From Bacteroidia bacterium (GTDB lineage Bacteria > Bacteroidota > Bacteroidia > Flavobacteriales > Flavobacteriaceae): DNA of 64,000 nt. Numbering within the stretch: the stretch's first letter is position 1; each line of letters opens with the position of its first letter. A model generated the notes under the pieces. The model was not told the origin of the DNA. It made no database searches and saw only the letters and a program-made list of their open reading frames with translations. The stretch lies in the NCBI GenBank assembly GCA_030428865.1, contig JAUIEK010000001.1, positions 124,001-188,000 on the forward strand, in the 5' to 3' direction. A program made the position numbers and the translations under genes. Positions 63,287 through 64,000 of this stretch are shown here, piece after piece.

Positions 63287-64000
63287 ATGAAGATAGTTCT
63301 TAATTCTATCAGGTTTTTTGTCATTATTGCCACAGCACTCTTTGCCACTACGGTTTATGCAGGTGGCGGAAATAAAAACGATAAAGACGGAGGGCAAGTA
63401 AGTTCTGCAGAAGAAGTAAAAGAATATATACTTCACCACGTCAAGGATTCGCATGACTTCACTTTATGGTCTTATACCAATGATGAGGGAGAAAGAAAAC
63501 ATGTTGGATTTCCGCTTCCTATTATTTTATGGACAAGTAATGGATTAGTAACCTTTATGTCTTCTGAATTTCATCATAATGATGATGGACATGTAGTTGT
63601 AGAAAAGAAAGGATTAAGGTTTGCTAAAATTCACAGTAAAATATATGAGCTAGAACCAGGTGCTTCTGAAATAAAGTTTGATGAATCACACCATGCAACC
63701 AATGCTCACAAAGTATTAGATTTTTCAATAACCAAAAGTGTTTTTGGAATTTTCTTAGTAGGAATCTTAATGTTTATTTGGTTTAGAGGACTAGCAAGAC
63801 AATACAAAAAGAAAAAAATTCCAACAGGTTTTGCAAGGATTTTAGAGCCTCTAGTATTATATGTTAGAGATGAGATTGCAAGACCTAACATTGGAGAAAA
63901 ACACTACAGAAGGTTTACAGGTTATTTGCTAACTGTATTCTTTTTTATATGGATATTAAACCTATTAGGGTTAACACCTTTAGGGTTTAATGTGACAGGT
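63287..64000 (+). CDS. atpB: ATP synthase F0 subunit a (5' part, runs off the window)
   Basis: An open frame of 238 codons from the ATG at 63287 to the window end. A signal-like N-terminus (MKIVLNSIRFFVIIATALFA) is followed by a Bacteroidota-type periplasmic domain (about 25-140, His-rich). The membrane part begins at about 148, with FARILEPLVLYVRDEIARPN (about 180-199) and the start of the next helix. The proton-channel helices lie beyond the window. First gene of the F0 cluster. Partial. Confidence 0.93.
   Translation, partial: MKIVLNSIRFFVIIATALFATTVYAGGGNKNDKDGGQVSSAEEVKEYILHHVKDSHDFTLWSYTNDEGERKHVGFPLPIILWTSNGLVTFMSSEFHHNDDGHVVVEKKGLRFAKIHSKIYELEPGASEIKFDESHHATNAHKVLDFSITKSVFGIFLVGILMFIWFRGLARQYKKKKIPTGFARILEPLVLYVRDEIARPNIGEKHYRRFTGYLLTVFFFIWILNLLGLTPLGFNVTG

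Overview
The window looks like a chromosomal segment of a marine-type member of the Flavobacteriaceae (Bacteroidota). The evidence is low GC (roughly one third by eye), the Bacteroidota sigma-A promoter signature TAnnTTTG in front of many genes, and lineage-typical genes. These include a CarboxypepD-TonB receptor, DUF4286, a DUF4175 giant coiled-coil protein, a DUF5687 ABC permease, a GIN-domain DUF2807 protein, the T9SS lipoprotein SprE/PorW, and an F-ATPase subunit a with a long periplasmic N-terminus. No rRNA, tRNA, CRISPR array, transposase or phage gene was recognised.

Layout. 1-4.1 kb: end of a suf operon (sufC tail, sufD), interrupted by an opposed beta-lactamase-fold hydrolase, then sufS with its own promoter. 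4.1-17.1 kb: TonB receptor, ribF, serS, a hidden 47-aa gene, a TPR protein, the DUF4286-rsmA-mgtE cluster, a SpoU methylase and mutS. 17.1-19.5 kb: an accessory block of five small minus-strand genes (a lipoprotein with a Gly/Ala-rich tail and four small membrane proteins), with two copies of a shared promoter-like element. 19.7-25.5 kb: tatA, an ECF sigma/zinc-finger pair, O-methyltransferase, panB, a 2-hydroxyacid dehydrogenase and small genes. 25.6-32.1 kb: a minus-strand cluster of DUF4175, ybeY, mnmG and a methyltransferase, with parS-like palindromes on both sides of mnmG. 32.2-38.9 kb: gltX, an SPFH protein, YbjQ, a second tatA, DUF2807 and rnr. 38.9-39.7 kb: an AT-rich, mostly non-coding stretch between divergent rnr and rpiB. 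39.7-50.1 kb: rpiB, elaA-like, recA, a broken di-heme peroxidase gene, dut, gpsA, lysC, pheS and gdhA. 50.2-57.1 kb: an orphan lipoprotein, dinB, a DUF3829 lipoprotein, an FAD oxidoreductase, an ABC ATPase and an M13 peptidase. 57.3-64 kb: thioredoxin, the DUF5687 ABC pair, sprE/porW, bactofilin, atpZ-like, DUF6168-like and the start of atpB.

Most of the window is core metabolism and information processing: Fe-S assembly, three aminoacyl-tRNA synthetase genes, tRNA/rRNA modification, DNA repair, ATP synthase and gliding/T9SS. The parts that stand out are the 17-19.5 kb accessory block, the parS-like sites with the AT-rich island about 11 kb away (together suggestive of origin proximity, not proven), and the decaying peroxidase gene. 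Where an upstream in-frame TTG overlaps or precedes a TAnnTTTG box, the downstream ATG was chosen as the start (sufS, gltX, tatA, pheS and the TPR gene).
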